A stretch of DNA of 64,000 nt from an uncultured Chloracidobacterium sp. (GCA_937966115.1 CALCKX010000083.1:1-64000), one strand, 5' to 3'. Positions 32,262-43,732 are shown, counted from the stretch's first letter. Notes: generated by a model not told the origin, from the letters alone. Made by a program: numbers and translations.

Positions 32262-33854
32262 ATGCCTAATCAACCGTGGCGGATGCGAAGCGTTCTGGGG
32301 GCGGCGCTCATCGGCGGCTGGCTGTCCCTGTCGCCGCCGGCGGACGCGCAGCGCGCCGGCGCGCCGCCAAAGGTCGCCGCGCCCGCCCGGGCGGACGCGC
32401 CGCTCCAGGCGCTAGCGGAAAGCCTTGCCGGCCGGCCGGCCCTGCAGGGCGCGCGCCTCGGCATTCGCGTCGAGGACGCCGAAACCGGCGCCGTGCTGGC
32501 GGATGTCGGTGGCGACAAGCGCTTTCTGCCGGCTTCAAACATGAAGCTGCTGACCACCGCCGCCGCGCTCGACGCGCTGGGCCCTGATTTTCGCGTCCGC
32601 ACGTCGGTTTACGCCGCCGCGCCGGACGCCAACGGCGTCGTGGCGGGCGACCTGACGCTGGTCGGGCGCGGCGACCCGACCATTTCGAGTCGCTTCAACG
32701 CGGATAAGAAGGACGCCCGCCTGACGCCGCTCGAAAATCTCGCCGACCAGGTGGCGGCGGCGGGCGTCAAGGAGGTCGCCGGCGATATCGTCGGGGATGA
32801 AAGCTACTTTCGCGCGCTGCCGCTCGGCGACGGGTGGGGCTGGGACGACCTGCAGTGGTACTACGGCGCGGAAGTCAGCGCGCTTTCCGTCGCCGACAAT
32901 CATGTGACGCTGACCGTGACGCCGACGCGCCCAGGCGAGCCGCCCCAGGCGACGCTCGCGCCGGCGACAAGCTATGTGACCGTGCGCAATGGCGCGACGA
33001 CCGCGGCCGGCAAGGACGCGGATACCTTTGGGCTGCGCCGGGGCTTGGCCGACAATGACATCGAGCTTTACGGCCTGCTGCCGGCCAACGGCGGACGGGA
33101 GCTGGGCGTCGCCGTCCACGATCCGGCGCGGTTTGCGGCGCATCTGTTTCGGGACATGCTTTTGCGGCGCGGCATCGTCGTCCGGGGCGGCGCCCGGCGC
33201 GCCGACGCCAACCTGCGCCAGCGGCAGCCGCTCGACACGGAAAAGCTCGCGGAAATCGCCTTCATCGAGTCGCCGCCGCTTTCGGTCTGGGCGCGGACGA
33301 CAAACAAGGTCAGCTCCAACCTTTTCGCCGAGCTGCTCTTGCGCCACTTGGGCAAGCTGCGCGGCCCAGCCGACAAGGACGCTGACGCCGCCGGATGCGA
33401 GGTCGTCGCCGATTTCATGCAGCGGGTCGGCGCGCCGGTCGCCGAGTTGAAAATCCGCGACGGCTCGGGCCTGTCGCGCCTCGACAACGTCACGCCGGCG
33501 GCGCTGACAGCGTTGCTGCGTTATATGCGCAAGCATCCGGCCTGGGACGTCTTCTATGACTCGCTGCCGATTGCCGGCAAGGACGGCACGCTGCGCAGCC
33601 GCATGAAGGACACGCGGGCCGCCGACAACCTGCGCGCCAAGACCGGCACGCTGGATGACGTGAGCGCGCTGGCAGGCTACGTCGTCGCCGCCAACGGGCG
33701 CGTTCTCGTCTTCAGCTTCGTGGCCAATCACCTCAACACGGCGCGGACGGCCGGCGTCGCCGCCGGCGACGACCTCGGCAAGGCGCTGGCGGAATACGCC
33801 GGCGCCGCGGTCGGCGACGAGCCGCCGCCAGAAAGGAAGCCGGAAAGGAAATGA
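32262..33854 (+). CDS. dacB: D-alanyl-D-alanine carboxypeptidase/endopeptidase (PBP4, S13 family)
   Basis: The 530-aa protein has a signal peptide (about 1-30, 'PADAQ') and the three penicillin-binding motifs: SxxK at 92-95 ('PASNMK'), SxN ('KVSSNLFAELLLRH') and KTG ('RAKTGTLDDVSALAGYV'). Family S13 enzymes trim or cut peptide cross-links in periplasmic murein and have a large insert between the SxxK and SxN motifs, which fits the length. It starts a short cell-wall unit with a small membrane protein (4-bp gap) and mpl. The 195-bp gap to bchG holds an AACGT-GCTA-ACGTT inverted repeat (32145-32158) and no clear promoter. Confidence 0.9.
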   Translation: MPNQPWRMRSVLGAALIGGWLSLSPPADAQRAGAPPKVAAPARADAPLQALAESLAGRPALQGARLGIRVEDAETGAVLADVGGDKRFLPASNMKLLTTAAALDALGPDFRVRTSVYAAAPDANGVVAGDLTLVGRGDPTISSRFNADKKDARLTPLENLADQVAAAGVKEVAGDIVGDESYFRALPLGDGWGWDDLQWYYGAEVSALSVADNHVTLTVTPTRPGEPPQATLAPATSYVTVRNGATTAAGKDADTFGLRRGLADNDIELYGLLPANGGRELGVAVHDPARFAAHLFRDMLLRRGIVVRGGARRADANLRQRQPLDTEKLAEIAFIESPPLSVWARTTNKVSSNLFAELLLRHLGKLRGPADKDADAAGCEVVADFMQRVGAPVAELKIRDGSGLSRLDNVTPAALTALLRYMRKHPAWDVFYDSLPIAGKDGTLRSRMKDTRAADNLRAKTGTLDDVSALAGYVVAANGRVLVFSFVANHLNTARTAGVAAGDDLGKALAEYAGAAVGDEPPPERKPERK

Positions 33855-33858
33855 CGGC

Positions 33859-34212
33859 ATGCTGACGCGCAAGATGACGGCGCTCTGGCTGGTCGCCGGC
33901 TGTAGCCTCGGCGCGACCGCCTTCGCCCTGGGCGTGGTCGCCGGGCAGGCGCTCTCGGCGCGCGCCGCGCAAGGGGCGATTCAGCAGGCGCTTGGCGGTC
34001 GTTACGACCGCAGCCGAATTCGCATCCGGCGCGTTTTGCCGGGCTTTTCGCCAAACGACGCCATTGTCGAGGCGCAGATTGACGCGACGTTCAAGTTCAC
34101 TCGCGCGGCCCAGGGCTGGCAGGCGACCGAGGTTCGGCTGACTGACCGCGACTGGCGACGGCTCGACGCCCTGACCCGCGAGCTGGCGCAAGCCCCCGCC
34201 GCGCAACCCTAA
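33859..34212 (+). CDS. Small single-pass membrane protein, unknown function
   Basis: The 117-aa protein has an N-terminal hydrophobic segment (about 7-30, 'LWLVAGCSLGATAFALGVVAG') and a small charged domain that ends with an Ala/Pro tail. I recognise no family. A lipobox is not convincing because the Cys lies inside the hydrophobic stretch. It is 4 bp after dacB and 4 bp before mpl, so it is almost certainly cotranscribed with these murein genes and may act in the same envelope process. The tight spacing and plain coding composition support it being real. Confidence 0.65.
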   Translation: MLTRKMTALWLVAGCSLGATAFALGVVAGQALSARAAQGAIQQALGGRYDRSRIRIRRVLPGFSPNDAIVEAQIDATFKFTRAAQGWQATEVRLTDRDWRRLDALTRELAQAPAAQP

Positions 34213-34216
34213 CGCC

Positions 34217-35650
<1,434 letters not shown>

Positions 35651-35661
35651 GCCGGCGCGCG

Positions 35662-37197
35662 TCAGGGATGGCCCGGCGCTGACCGCTTGCGCGTCGCGAG
35701 ATAGATATCCCCGTCGGAAAAGCTCGCGACGAGCTTCATCTCCGCGACCGTCCGGAGCTTTTCAACCAGTTCCCGACAGTCGCCGCGATAGGCGCGGTCG
35801 AAGCGCAGAACATAGGCCGTCCCTTCCTCGGGCCACGAGGCTCGAACGCGAAAGGGCAAGTGCGCAGCCGGCAGGTCGGCAAGGAAGTGCAGCGCCTCCG
35901 GATCGTTAGCATAGAGCGGATGCCCGGCGAAGTCGTCGCGATGTCGAGCGATATGGCGAATTAACGCCCCCTGTTGCCAGTGCCGACCGTGGTAGCCCTG
36001 TCCATCGGCGCGCGTTTCCAGGACCAGCGTAGCCGCCGCCAGGGCGGGCTGCGTGAGCCAGGCGAGGATGCCCGCCCCGAGCGCTACCCGCTGAAGGCGT
36101 TTTGGAACGTGACGCTCAAACCCCGGAGAGAGCGCTCGGGCGACGAAAAACAGCAAGATAATCGCGAGCGGCGTGAAGGCAGGCGCTAAAAGGCGGCTGT
36201 CAATCGGATCATACGCGACAAAGGTCGAGGACAATAAAATGAACGCAAAGTAAGCGAGGCAGAAAAGGCACAGCGATAGAAGCGGGAAGCGCTTATCCGA
36301 GAAGCAAGCGTAGGTTGCGTAAAGCAGAAAAATGAAAAGACCCGGAGCCAGTGGCCAGAGGAATGGGAAGTGGTCTTGGCATAGGAAAAGCGGAAGCATG
36401 AACCAAGCGGCGATGGTATTGGAAAAAAGAGCGACGCTTTCTTGAAAATCGAGCGACGGCGAGACTCTTGGCCCGAATGGCGAGCCGGATATCGCGTAGT
36501 TTCTGAGAGCCCAAAATAAAACTGGCGACAATGAAATAGAGGCCGCCAATGAGACGCTTTTGAGCAACGCCGGTCGCTGCCTGTGGTGGATGAGCGCCAA
36601 AATCGCCAAGTTCGACGCTGCCAAGGTCAGGCCCGCATAGCGCGTAAGGCTGGCCAAGCCGGCAAGCGTCGAGAATGAAGCGAGAGCGCAAAGGGAAGGT
36701 TGCCTGGCGTAGACGCAAGTCAGCCATAAGCTTGATACAAGCAGAGAGATGAATAAAAGCTCGCTCCAGGCGAATAGGGCGACCCACAGGAGCGGAACGC
36801 TCAAAAGCGTTGAAAGCGAGGCGGCGAAGGCGAGCGCGGCCGACCGCGTCGTCTCAAAGGCCAGCTTTCCCGAGAGATATGTCAAAAAGCCGAAAAGCGC
36901 GACATTGATCAGGGCGGGCGCCGCGACCGGAGCGATTTGGAAAAGAAAGGCGACGAAAGCGATGGCGAGCGGGTAAAGCGGCGGCTGCGAGACCAGCGGC
37001 TCGGCGCGGTGCGTGGTCAGGCCAAGCCCAGCGAGCGCGTTCTTGGCGACCGCCAGATAGCCAACCGAGTCAGGGGAAAGCCCGATGCCGCGCGGCGCGA
37101 GCGCCAGCCAAAGCAGCCCCGCCCCGCCCAAGCCGAGCGCGGCCAGCCCTAGCTCCTGGCGCCGCGACAACGTTGAGGGCGAAGCGATGGCGGACAT
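35662..37197 (-). CDS. Polytopic membrane protein, probable GT-C-type glycosyltransferase
   Basis: The 511-aa protein has about ten hydrophobic helices in residues 18-400 and a soluble C-terminal domain of about 100 residues. 'SPDSVGYLAVAKNALAGLGLTTHRAEPLVSQPPLYPLAIAF' after the first helix resembles the lumenal acidic loop of ArnT/GT-C-like enzymes ('D/E-x-x-Y...PPLYP'), so a polyprenyl-linked sugar donor is plausible. ATG 37197 was chosen. The track's extra 158 residues run antisense-frame through the HAD gene. The middle of the gene is more AT-rich than its neighbours. Function remains open. Confidence 0.6.
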   Translation of the reverse strand: MSAIASPSTLSRRQELGLAALGLGGAGLLWLALAPRGIGLSPDSVGYLAVAKNALAGLGLTTHRAEPLVSQPPLYPLAIAFVAFLFQIAPVAAPALINVALFGFLTYLSGKLAFETTRSAALAFAASLSTLLSVPLLWVALFAWSELLFISLLVSSLWLTCVYARQPSLCALASFSTLAGLASLTRYAGLTLAASNLAILALIHHRQRPALLKSVSLAASISLSPVLFWALRNYAISGSPFGPRVSPSLDFQESVALFSNTIAAWFMLPLFLCQDHFPFLWPLAPGLFIFLLYATYACFSDKRFPLLSLCLFCLAYFAFILLSSTFVAYDPIDSRLLAPAFTPLAIILLFFVARALSPGFERHVPKRLQRVALGAGILAWLTQPALAAATLVLETRADGQGYHGRHWQQGALIRHIARHRDDFAGHPLYANDPEALHFLADLPAAHLPFRVRASWPEEGTAYVLRFDRAYRGDCRELVEKLRTVAEMKLVASFSDGDIYLATRKRSAPGHP

Positions 37198-37246
37198 GGC
37201 GGCGGGAAGCGGCAAGGCTCGGGTTGGCCCGCTCTCGTGGCCGGCG

Positions 37247-37906
37247 CTAGGGCGCGAGATGCTCCAGGGCTTCCGCGAGCGATGAGAAAATCCGCGCGGC
37301 GCGCCGCCGGGCGTCCGGCGACGGCGCTTTGAAGTCGGGCACCATGATGACGGCGACGCCGGCCGCATGCGCCGCGCAAACGCCCGGGTCCGAATCCTCA
37401 AAGGCCAGCGCTCGCTCCGGCGCGACGCCGAGCTTGGCGCAGGCGGCGAGGTAGATGTCGGGCGACGGCTTGGGCCGCGCCGCTTCATCGCCGGTGACGG
37501 CGAGGGGAAAGCGCCGGTCCAGCCCTGCGCGAGCGAGTCGCTCCAGCGCCGCCGGACGGTGGGTCGAGGTCGCCAAGGCTTTGGGCAGGCGCAGCGCGTC
37601 CGCTTTATCCAGCATCGCCCAGACGCCCGGCTTGACCGGGATGGGCGCCTCGGCGAAGCAAACGCGCTCATAGTGAAGGACGCGCTCGTGAAAGGCCGGC
37701 ATCGGCGCGACGTCGCCGAAATGGTCGAGAACGATCTGAAGCGCGTCGGCGCGCGAGCGCCCCACGAGTTGACCGTAAAACGTCGGCGTGATGCTGAAGC
37801 CGCAGTCGGCGGCGGCGCGCTGCCAGGAGCGACAGTAGATGGCTTCCGTGTCGAGCAGCAAGCCGTCCATGTCGAAAATGACGGCGGCGAAGTCGCTAAG
37901 CTTCAT
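37247..37906 (-). CDS. HAD-superfamily phosphatase (beta-phosphoglucomutase/phosphoglycolate phosphatase-like)
   Basis: The 219-aa soluble hydrolase has the HAD motifs: I 'VIFDMDGLLLDTEAIY' (nucleophile and acid Asp), II 'ALATSTHRP', III Lys in 'ARPKPSPDIYL', IV 'LAFEDSDPGVCAAHAAG'. A four-helix C1 cap lies between motifs I and II. Members dephosphorylate sugar phosphates or act as mutases, and the substrate is not predictable from the cap. ATG 37906 was chosen (MKLSDFAAVIFD). It is 49 bp upstream of the GT-C-like gene and divergent from gpsA by 81 bp. Confidence 0.85.
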   Translation of the reverse strand: MKLSDFAAVIFDMDGLLLDTEAIYCRSWQRAAADCGFSITPTFYGQLVGRSRADALQIVLDHFGDVAPMPAFHERVLHYERVCFAEAPIPVKPGVWAMLDKADALRLPKALATSTHRPAALERLARAGLDRRFPLAVTGDEAARPKPSPDIYLAACAKLGVAPERALAFEDSDPGVCAAHAAGVAVIMVPDFKAPSPDARRRAARIFSSLAEALEHLAP

Positions 37907-37987
37907 GGTGTAAGCATAACCATAAATCGTTACAATGCGGCAAGTCAGGACTGACGCAACGCCAAGAGCCAAGGAGCGCCTGCGCTT

Positions 37988-39016
37988 ATGACGCCTGCGC
38001 GCCGCATCGCCGTCATCGGCGCGGGGAGCTGGGGCACCGCGCTAGCGCTGGTCGCCGCCGCTCGCCCGGCTTCCGATCAGTCGCCGCGCGCGGTCACGCT
38101 CTGGGGCCATCGCCCGGAGCACATCGCCCAGCTCGCCGAGCGGCGCGAAAATCAGCTCTATTTGCCCGGCTTCCGGCTGCCCGACAACCTCCTGCCGACG
38201 GCCGAGCTGTCCGTCGCGCTGGAAGGCGCGCAGATTGCGCTGCTCGTCGCGCCGTCGCACGTGACGCGCGGGCTGCTCGTGGCGATGCGCCCCTACATTA
38301 CGCCCACCATGGTGTTTGTGAGCGCGACCAAGGGGATCGAGACGGATACCCTGATGCGCATGTCGGAAGTCGCGTTCGACGTTTGGCACGACCGCTTCGA
38401 GCCGCGTTATGTCGCGCTGTCCGGCCCCAACTTCGCCTACGAAGTCGCCAAGGGCGATCCGGCGGCGACCGTGGTGGCGGCCTTCGCGCCCCGCTGGGGC
38501 GAATACGTGCAGAGCGAGCTGAGCCTGCCGAGCTTTCGGCTTTACTACAACCAGGACATCGCCGGCGTTGAAATCGCCGGCGCGGCGAAAAACGTCATCG
38601 CCATCGCCGCCGGCGTGATGACCGGGCTGGGCTTTGGCCACAATACGGTCGTGACCCTGATCACGCGCGGGCTGGCGGAAATAACGCGCCTGGCGACGGC
38701 GCTCGGCGCGCGGGCGGAAACCATGTCCGGGCTGGCCGGCGTAGGCGATCTCTTCCTGACCGCGACCGGGGCGCTCTCGCGCAACCGCTACGTCGGGGTC
38801 GAGCTGGGCAAGGGGCGCCAGCTCGATGAGATTCTCGCCGGGATGACCAACGTCGCCGAAGGCGTCAAGGCCACAAAGGCCATTTATGCCCTGGCGCAAA
38901 GGCACGGCGTGGACATGCCCATGACGCGCGGCATGCATCAGGTGCTGTACGAGGGGCGCAGCGTTCAGGACGCCATGGCGGAAGTCCTGGGCCGCCCGCT
39001 GCGCCGCGAATACTAA
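37988..39016 (+). CDS. gpsA: Glycerol-3-phosphate dehydrogenase [NAD(P)+]
   Basis: The 342-aa cytoplasmic enzyme reduces dihydroxyacetone phosphate to sn-glycerol-3-phosphate for phospholipid synthesis, feeding PlsX/PlsY and PgsA, whose genes (plsX, pgsA) are also in this window. 'IAVIGAGSWGTALAL' (NAD-binding), 'VSATKGIETDT', 'LSGPNFAYEVAKGDPAA', 'EIAGAAKNVIAIAAGVMTGLGFGHNT' (catalytic Lys) and 'LAGVGDLFLTATGALSRNRYVG' are canonical. A TACAAT box at 37931-37936 lies in the divergent gap, without a good -35. Confidence 0.95.
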   Translation: MTPARRIAVIGAGSWGTALALVAAARPASDQSPRAVTLWGHRPEHIAQLAERRENQLYLPGFRLPDNLLPTAELSVALEGAQIALLVAPSHVTRGLLVAMRPYITPTMVFVSATKGIETDTLMRMSEVAFDVWHDRFEPRYVALSGPNFAYEVAKGDPAATVVAAFAPRWGEYVQSELSLPSFRLYYNQDIAGVEIAGAAKNVIAIAAGVMTGLGFGHNTVVTLITRGLAEITRLATALGARAETMSGLAGVGDLFLTATGALSRNRYVGVELGKGRQLDEILAGMTNVAEGVKATKAIYALAQRHGVDMPMTRGMHQVLYEGRSVQDAMAEVLGRPLRREY

Positions 39017-39094
39017 CGCCAATGCCAACTGTCAACGCGACTGCCGGCGCGCGCCCTGGGCGCCCTCCGAGGTCGCGCTTGGCGCGGCCGCGGG

Positions 39095-40786
39095 CTAGCG
39101 CGGCGACGCCAGCAGCAAGCGTTGCGCGGCTTGCGCGTCGGGGTCGTCGGGGCTTTGGTCGAGCGCCTGCCGAATGTGCAGGGCGGCGCGCGCGCGGTCG
39201 CCCTGCGACAAGAGCACCCGGCCCAGCAGGACATGCGCCGCGGTCAGCTTCGGATTCCAGAACACCGCCGCCTTGAGCGCGTTGATGGCGGCTGGCAAAT
39301 CCCCGCGCCGTTCATGGACGCGCCCCAGCAGCAGGTGCGCTTCGCTGTAATCGGGGGCGATCTGAATCGCTTGCGCCAGCTTTTCGCTCGCTACGTCCGA
39401 CTGGTTGTTGAGGAAAGCCGCCTGCGCCTCCTGCATGAGCGCCGCGACCCGCTGCAGCGCCGACACGCCGAGCAAAGCCTGCTGGCGGCTTTGCTCCTCG
39501 CCGCGCGCGTAGCGGTGGAACGCCTCGCGGTTGAAGCGCGCCTTGAGGTAGGGCAGCCAGGGCGGCTTGCCGGCGGTTTCCCACTTGGCGAAGTCGGGGC
39601 TGTGCCGCTTGGCGGCGTCCAGCGCGGCGGCGGCTTCGCTCGCCCGGCCCAGCTTGGCGTAGCTTTTGGCCAAGACGTACCAGGCGCGCCCCTGCTCCGG
39701 CGCGCGCTTGGCGAGCGTTTCCAGCGGAACCAGCGCCGCCTCCGCCCGCCCATCGCGCCAGAGGGCGTAGCCGTAGTTGAAAAGCGCCTCGTCATCCTGC
39801 GGCACGGTGTCCGACGCGAGCTTGGTCAGCCGGGCCGCCTCGGCGAAATCGCCCTTCTGCATGTGCGCGACGCCGGCGTTGACATAGGTCTCGAAAAGCG
39901 GCATCGGCCCAAGCAGCGCCGTATGGGTCTTGATGGCGGCTTCGGCTTTGTTGCTTAGGATTTGGCACACGCCAAGGTAAAAGCTCGATTCCAGCCCGCG
40001 CGGGTCGGTCGGGCGCACCCGCTCGAGCCACTCCAGCGCGTCGCCGTAGCGTCCGGCGCGATAGTAGCTGAGCCCCAACTCGAAATACGCCTGGGGAAAG
40101 GCGAGCTGCGCGTTGCGCGTCGCTTCCTCAATCGCCCGAATGAGCAGCCGCTGCCGGTCCGCGCCTTCCTCGGTGACAAGCGCCTTGATGTAAATCTCAT
40201 AGGCGCTCGGCGCGGTCCGCGTCGCCCGCGCGATGATGCGGTCGCGCGAGAAGGGCAGCGCCGGATTGCGCTGGTAAAGCAGCTCCCACGCCAGCTTGCC
40301 CTGAACCACCTGCAGGTTCGCCAGGGGCGCGCTGATCGTGTGCTCGCTGCCCAGCAGCTTGCCCTCGCGCAGGGAAATCATCTGCGCCCGCGCGGTGAGG
40401 ACGCTGTCCTTGCCCTCGCCGGTCACCATGTACGTGCCGCGCACGAGCAAGTCCGCGCCAACGGCTTCGCCAAGCTTGATCTCCGTGGCGCGGGTGAGCA
40501 GGGCCGTCCGTGGCAGGCCGAGCTTTTCGTACGCTAGGTGGCACTCATCGAGCGGAACCGCGATCAAGCCCGGCGAATCAAGCAGCTCCGCCATCGCCAC
40601 CGTGAAGCTTTCGCGAATCCAATTATGCTCCGGGCGCGCCGTTGTATGCTCGAAGGGAAGGGTGAGGACGACATCCGTCGCCGTCGCCGCGCCGCCGAGC
40701 AGCCCTAGGCTGAGCCATAGCCAGGCCACGGCCGCCGCGAGCCGTCGCCCGCTCAGACCCTTCCGCTTATGGATGCGCTTGGTCAT
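39095..40786 (-). CDS. Secreted TPR-repeat protein with CsgG/FlgT-like N-terminal region
   Basis: The 563-aa protein has a signal segment (about 1-36, 'LGLLGGAATATD'). The alpha/beta region (about 38-160) resembles the nucleotide-free TolB/CsgG-like fold used in TPR proteins of Acidobacteriota ('VVLTLPFEHTTARPEHNWIRESFTVAMAELL', 'VGADLLVRGTYMVTG'). At least eight tetratricopeptide repeats fill residues 230-560. Such proteins usually scaffold other proteins in the periplasm. No partner can be named. It faces clpB across a 234-bp gap. Confidence 0.75.
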   Translation of the reverse strand: MTKRIHKRKGLSGRRLAAAVAWLWLSLGLLGGAATATDVVLTLPFEHTTARPEHNWIRESFTVAMAELLDSPGLIAVPLDECHLAYEKLGLPRTALLTRATEIKLGEAVGADLLVRGTYMVTGEGKDSVLTARAQMISLREGKLLGSEHTISAPLANLQVVQGKLAWELLYQRNPALPFSRDRIIARATRTAPSAYEIYIKALVTEEGADRQRLLIRAIEEATRNAQLAFPQAYFELGLSYYRAGRYGDALEWLERVRPTDPRGLESSFYLGVCQILSNKAEAAIKTHTALLGPMPLFETYVNAGVAHMQKGDFAEAARLTKLASDTVPQDDEALFNYGYALWRDGRAEAALVPLETLAKRAPEQGRAWYVLAKSYAKLGRASEAAAALDAAKRHSPDFAKWETAGKPPWLPYLKARFNREAFHRYARGEEQSRQQALLGVSALQRVAALMQEAQAAFLNNQSDVASEKLAQAIQIAPDYSEAHLLLGRVHERRGDLPAAINALKAAVFWNPKLTAAHVLLGRVLLSQGDRARAALHIRQALDQSPDDPDAQAAQRLLLASPR

Positions 40787-40942
40787 GCGCTGTCGTCTCC
40801 TCCGCGCCGCGCCGCCGCCGGCAATTCCGGGCGACCCTGCCGCGGCGCGGGTCGCAGGCGCGCCGCTAGCCCAGTCGGAAAGCTTATCACGGATGCGCGT
40901 CGCCTTGGATGACCCGTCTTCGGCACTTCGAAAAAAAAATAC

Positions 40943-40972
40943 TTGACAGTAGCCGACTAAGATTTTTATATT
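40943..40972 (+). promoter_or_regulatory. Near-consensus promoter with direct repeats upstream of clpB
   Basis: TTGACA (40943-40948, 6/6), an 18-bp spacer and TATATT (40967-40972, 5/6) follow an A9 tract (40931-40939) that could act as an UP element. Three related elements overlap it: GTAGCCGACTAAGA (40949-40962), CTAACCGGCTAAGA (40974-40987) and GTAGCCAGTT (40991-41000). They recur about every 17-25 bp and may bind a heat-shock regulator. They do not match CIRCE or HAIR consensus. Confidence 0.65.
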
Positions 40973-41020
40973 GCTAACCGGCTAAGAAAAGTAGCCAGTT
41001 CGCTTATAATGAGGTGCGCT

Positions 41021-43654
41021 ATGCGACACGACCAGTTTACCCTCCGCGCCCAGGAAGCCATTGCCGCCGCCGTCACGCTAGCCCAGGAGCGGCAGCACCC
41101 GCAGGTGGAGCCGGAACACTTGCTAGCCGCCCTGTTGGGGCAGGCGGACGGCATCGCGAAGCCAATCCTTGAGAAGATCGGCGTCGCCGCGTCGCCCTTG
41201 CTCAGGGAAGTCGAGGCGGCGTTAGGGAAGCTGCCGCAGACGAGCGGCGGCGAGCGGTATTTCTCGGGTCGCGTCTCGACGCTATTCGTCAATGCGCGCA
41301 AGGAAGCGGACAAGTTGCAGGACGCTTACGTCAGCACCGAGCACTTGTTGCTGGCGATGGTCGAGGACAAGGAAAGCGTCGCGGGGCGTCTGCTGCGTCA
41401 GGCTGGCGTGACGCGCGACGCGATGCTCAAGGTCATGACCGAGCTGCGGGGCAACGAGCGCATCATGGATCAGGACCCGGAGTCGAAGTATCAGTCGCTT
41501 CAGAAGTATGGGCGCGATCTGACCGAGTTGGCGCGGGCCGGCAAGCTTGACCCGGTCATCGGGCGCGACGATGAAATCCGCCGCGTCGTTCAGGTCCTGT
41601 CGCGGCGAACGAAAAACAACCCGGTCCTCATTGGCGAGCCGGGCGTCGGCAAGACGGCGATTGTCGAGGGGCTGGCCATGCGGATTGTTTCCGGCGACGT
41701 GCCGGAATCGCTCAAGAACAAGCGGCTCTTGACGCTTGACCTCGGCGCGATGCTCGCTGGGGCCAAGTATCGCGGCGAGTTTGAGGATCGCCTCAAGGCC
41801 GTGCTGAAGGAAGTCGTGCGCTCCAATGGCGAGATCATTCTCTTCATTGACGAGTTGCACACGCTGGTCGGCGCGGGCGCGAGCGAGGGCGCGCTGGACG
41901 CTTCCAATATGCTCAAGCCGGCGCTGGCGCGCGGCGAGCTGCACTGCGTCGGCGCGACGACGCTCAACGAGTACAAGAAGCACATCGAGAAGGACGCCGC
42001 GCTGGAGCGCCGCTTCCAGCCGGTGTACGTGCCGGAGCCGACGGTCGAGGACACCATTGCCATCTTGCGCGGCTTGAAGGAGCGCTATGAAGTCCACCAC
42101 GGCGTGCGCATCAAGGACGCCGCCATCGTGGCCGCGGCGACCCTGTCGAACCGCTACATCGCGGATCGCTTCCTGCCGGACAAGGCGATTGACTTGATTG
42201 ACGAGGCGGCGTCGCGCCTGCGCATCGAAATCGACAGCTTGCCGACTGAGATTGACGAGATCGAGCGCGACATCATGCAGCGCGAAATCGAGCGGCAGGC
42301 GCTCCAGCGGGAAGACGACCCGGCATCGCAGGAGCGGCGGTCCAAGATCGAGCAGGAAATATCCGAGTTGCGGGAGCGGAGCGCGGCGCTCAAGGCGCGC
42401 TGGACGAATGAAAAGACCGTCATCGAGTCCATCCGCGCCGACAAGGAGAAGCTCGAGGAGCTCAAGCTTGAAGCCGAGCGGCACGAGCGGGCGGGCGACT
42501 ACGCCCGGGTGGCGGAAATCCGCTATGGCTCGATGAATGAGATTCGGCAACGGATCGAAGCCAATCGGGCCAAGCTGGTCGAGCTGCAATCGTCCGGGGC
42601 GATGCTCAAGGAAGAGGTGGATGAGTCCGACATCGCCCTGGTCATTGCCAAGTGGACAGGCATCCCGGTCGCCAAGATGCTTGAAAGCGAGGTTCAGAAG
42701 CTCGTTCAGATGGAAGCCCGCCTGGGGCAGCGGGTGATTGGGCAGCCGAACGCCCTGCAGGCCGTCGCCAACGCCGTGCGGCGGGCGCGGGCCGGGCTTC
42801 AGGATCCGAACCGCCCGATTGGCTCGTTCATCTTCCTTGGGCCGACCGGGGTGGGGAAGACGGAAACCGCCCGGGCGCTGGCGGAGTTTCTATTCGATGA
42901 CGAGCAGGCGATGGTGCGGCTGGACATGTCGGAATACATGGAAAAGCACGCGGTCGCCCGGCTCATCGGCGCGCCCCCGGGCTATGTCGGCTACGACGAG
43001 GGCGGGCAGTTGACCGAGGCCATCCGGCGGCGGCCCTATTCCGTCATCCTGCTCGACGAAATCGAAAAAGCCCATCCCGATGTCTTCAACGTCCTGCTCC
43101 AAGTGCTGGATGACGGGCGACTGACGGACGGCAAGGGCCGGACGGTGGATTTCAAGAACACGGTCATCGTCATGACTTCCAACATCGGGAGCGGCGAGAT
43201 TCTGGACTGGGGCGGCGACCCGGAACAAGACGCCGAGACGCGCCAGCGCGTGCTGACCCTGCTGCGCGGCGTGTTCAAGCCGGAGTTTCTCAACCGCGTG
43301 GATGAAATCGTGATCTTCCACCCGCTCGGGCGGCGGCATCTGCACCAGATCATCGAGGCGCAGCTGGGGCGCCTGCGAGCGATGCTGGCCGACCGGCATA
43401 TCACCCTCGAGCTGACCGATATGGCGAAGGATTTGCTTGCCAGCGAGGGCTTTGATCCGACGTATGGCGCGCGCCCGCTCAAGCGGGCGATCCAAAGCCT
43501 GCTGCAAAACCCGCTGGCGCTGAAGTTACTCGACGGGACTGTTCTGGAGGGGCAGACCCTGCGAGTGGATGTCAACGAAACCAGCGATGCCTTCACGTTC
43601 ATCCCTCAGACGCCGACCGCCGCGCCGGTCGGCGCCGGAGCGGCGAGCGTCTGA
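41021..43654 (+). CDS. clpB: Chaperone ClpB (AAA+ disaggregase)
   Basis: The 877-aa ATPase pulls proteins out of aggregates with DnaK. The order is N-domain (1-145), AAA-1 (Walker A '[15 protein letters not shown]', Walker B '[14 protein letters not shown]'), a coiled-coil M-domain (about 400-530, '[19 protein letters not shown]'), then AAA-2 ('[15 protein letters not shown]', '[16 protein letters not shown]'). The M-domain and the absence of a ClpP loop identify ClpB. I chose ATG 41021 because GAGGTG is 4 bp upstream. The track's ATG 41009 overlaps a TATAAT sequence. First gene of the heat-shock cluster. Confidence 0.97.
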   Translation: MRHDQFTLRAQEAIAAAVTLAQERQHPQVEPEHLLAALLGQADGIAKPILEKIGVAASPLLREVEAALGKLPQTSGGERYFSGRVSTLFVNARKEADKLQDAYVSTEHLLLAMVEDKESVAGRLLRQAGVTRDAMLKVMTELRGNERIMDQDPESKYQSLQKYGRDLTELARAGKLDPVIGRDDEIRRVVQVLSRRTKNNPVLIGEPGVGKTAIVEGLAMRIVSGDVPESLKNKRLLTLDLGAMLAGAKYRGEFEDRLKAVLKEVVRSNGEIILFIDELHTLVGAGASEGALDASNMLKPALARGELHCVGATTLNEYKKHIEKDAALERRFQPVYVPEPTVEDTIAILRGLKERYEVHHGVRIKDAAIVAAATLSNRYIADRFLPDKAIDLIDEAASRLRIEIDSLPTEIDEIERDIMQREIERQALQREDDPASQERRSKIEQEISELRERSAALKARWTNEKTVIESIRADKEKLEELKLEAERHERAGDYARVAEIRYGSMNEIRQRIEANRAKLVELQSSGAMLKEEVDESDIALVIAKWTGIPVAKMLESEVQKLVQMEARLGQRVIGQPNALQAVANAVRRARAGLQDPNRPIGSFIFLGPTGVGKTETARALAEFLFDDEQAMVRLDMSEYMEKHAVARLIGAPPGYVGYDEGGQLTEAIRRRPYSVILLDEIEKAHPDVFNVLLQVLDDGRLTDGKGRTVDFKNTVIVMTSNIGSGEILDWGGDPEQDAETRQRVLTLLRGVFKPEFLNRVDEIVIFHPLGRRHLHQIIEAQLGRLRAMLADRHITLELTDMAKDLLASEGFDPTYGARPLKRAIQSLLQNPLALKLLDGTVLEGQTLRVDVNETSDAFTFIPQTPTAAPVGAGAASV

Positions 43655-43732
43655 GCGGCGCGCTGAAACCGAAGCCAAGGACTAAAACCAAGCCACAACT
43701 GGAAACCATGTCCGCTCTGGAGGTAACAAGCC

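Noticed and set aside
37198-37671. 158-residue N-terminal extension of the GT-C-like protein
   Set aside because: It overlaps the HAD gene on the same strand in another frame. The hydrophobic protein starts at MSAIASPS.
41005-41010. Perfect TATAAT just before clpB as the main promoter
   Set aside because: It is only 10 bp before the start codon and lacks a -35 box at the right distance. The upstream TTGACA-18-TATATT pair is a better fit.
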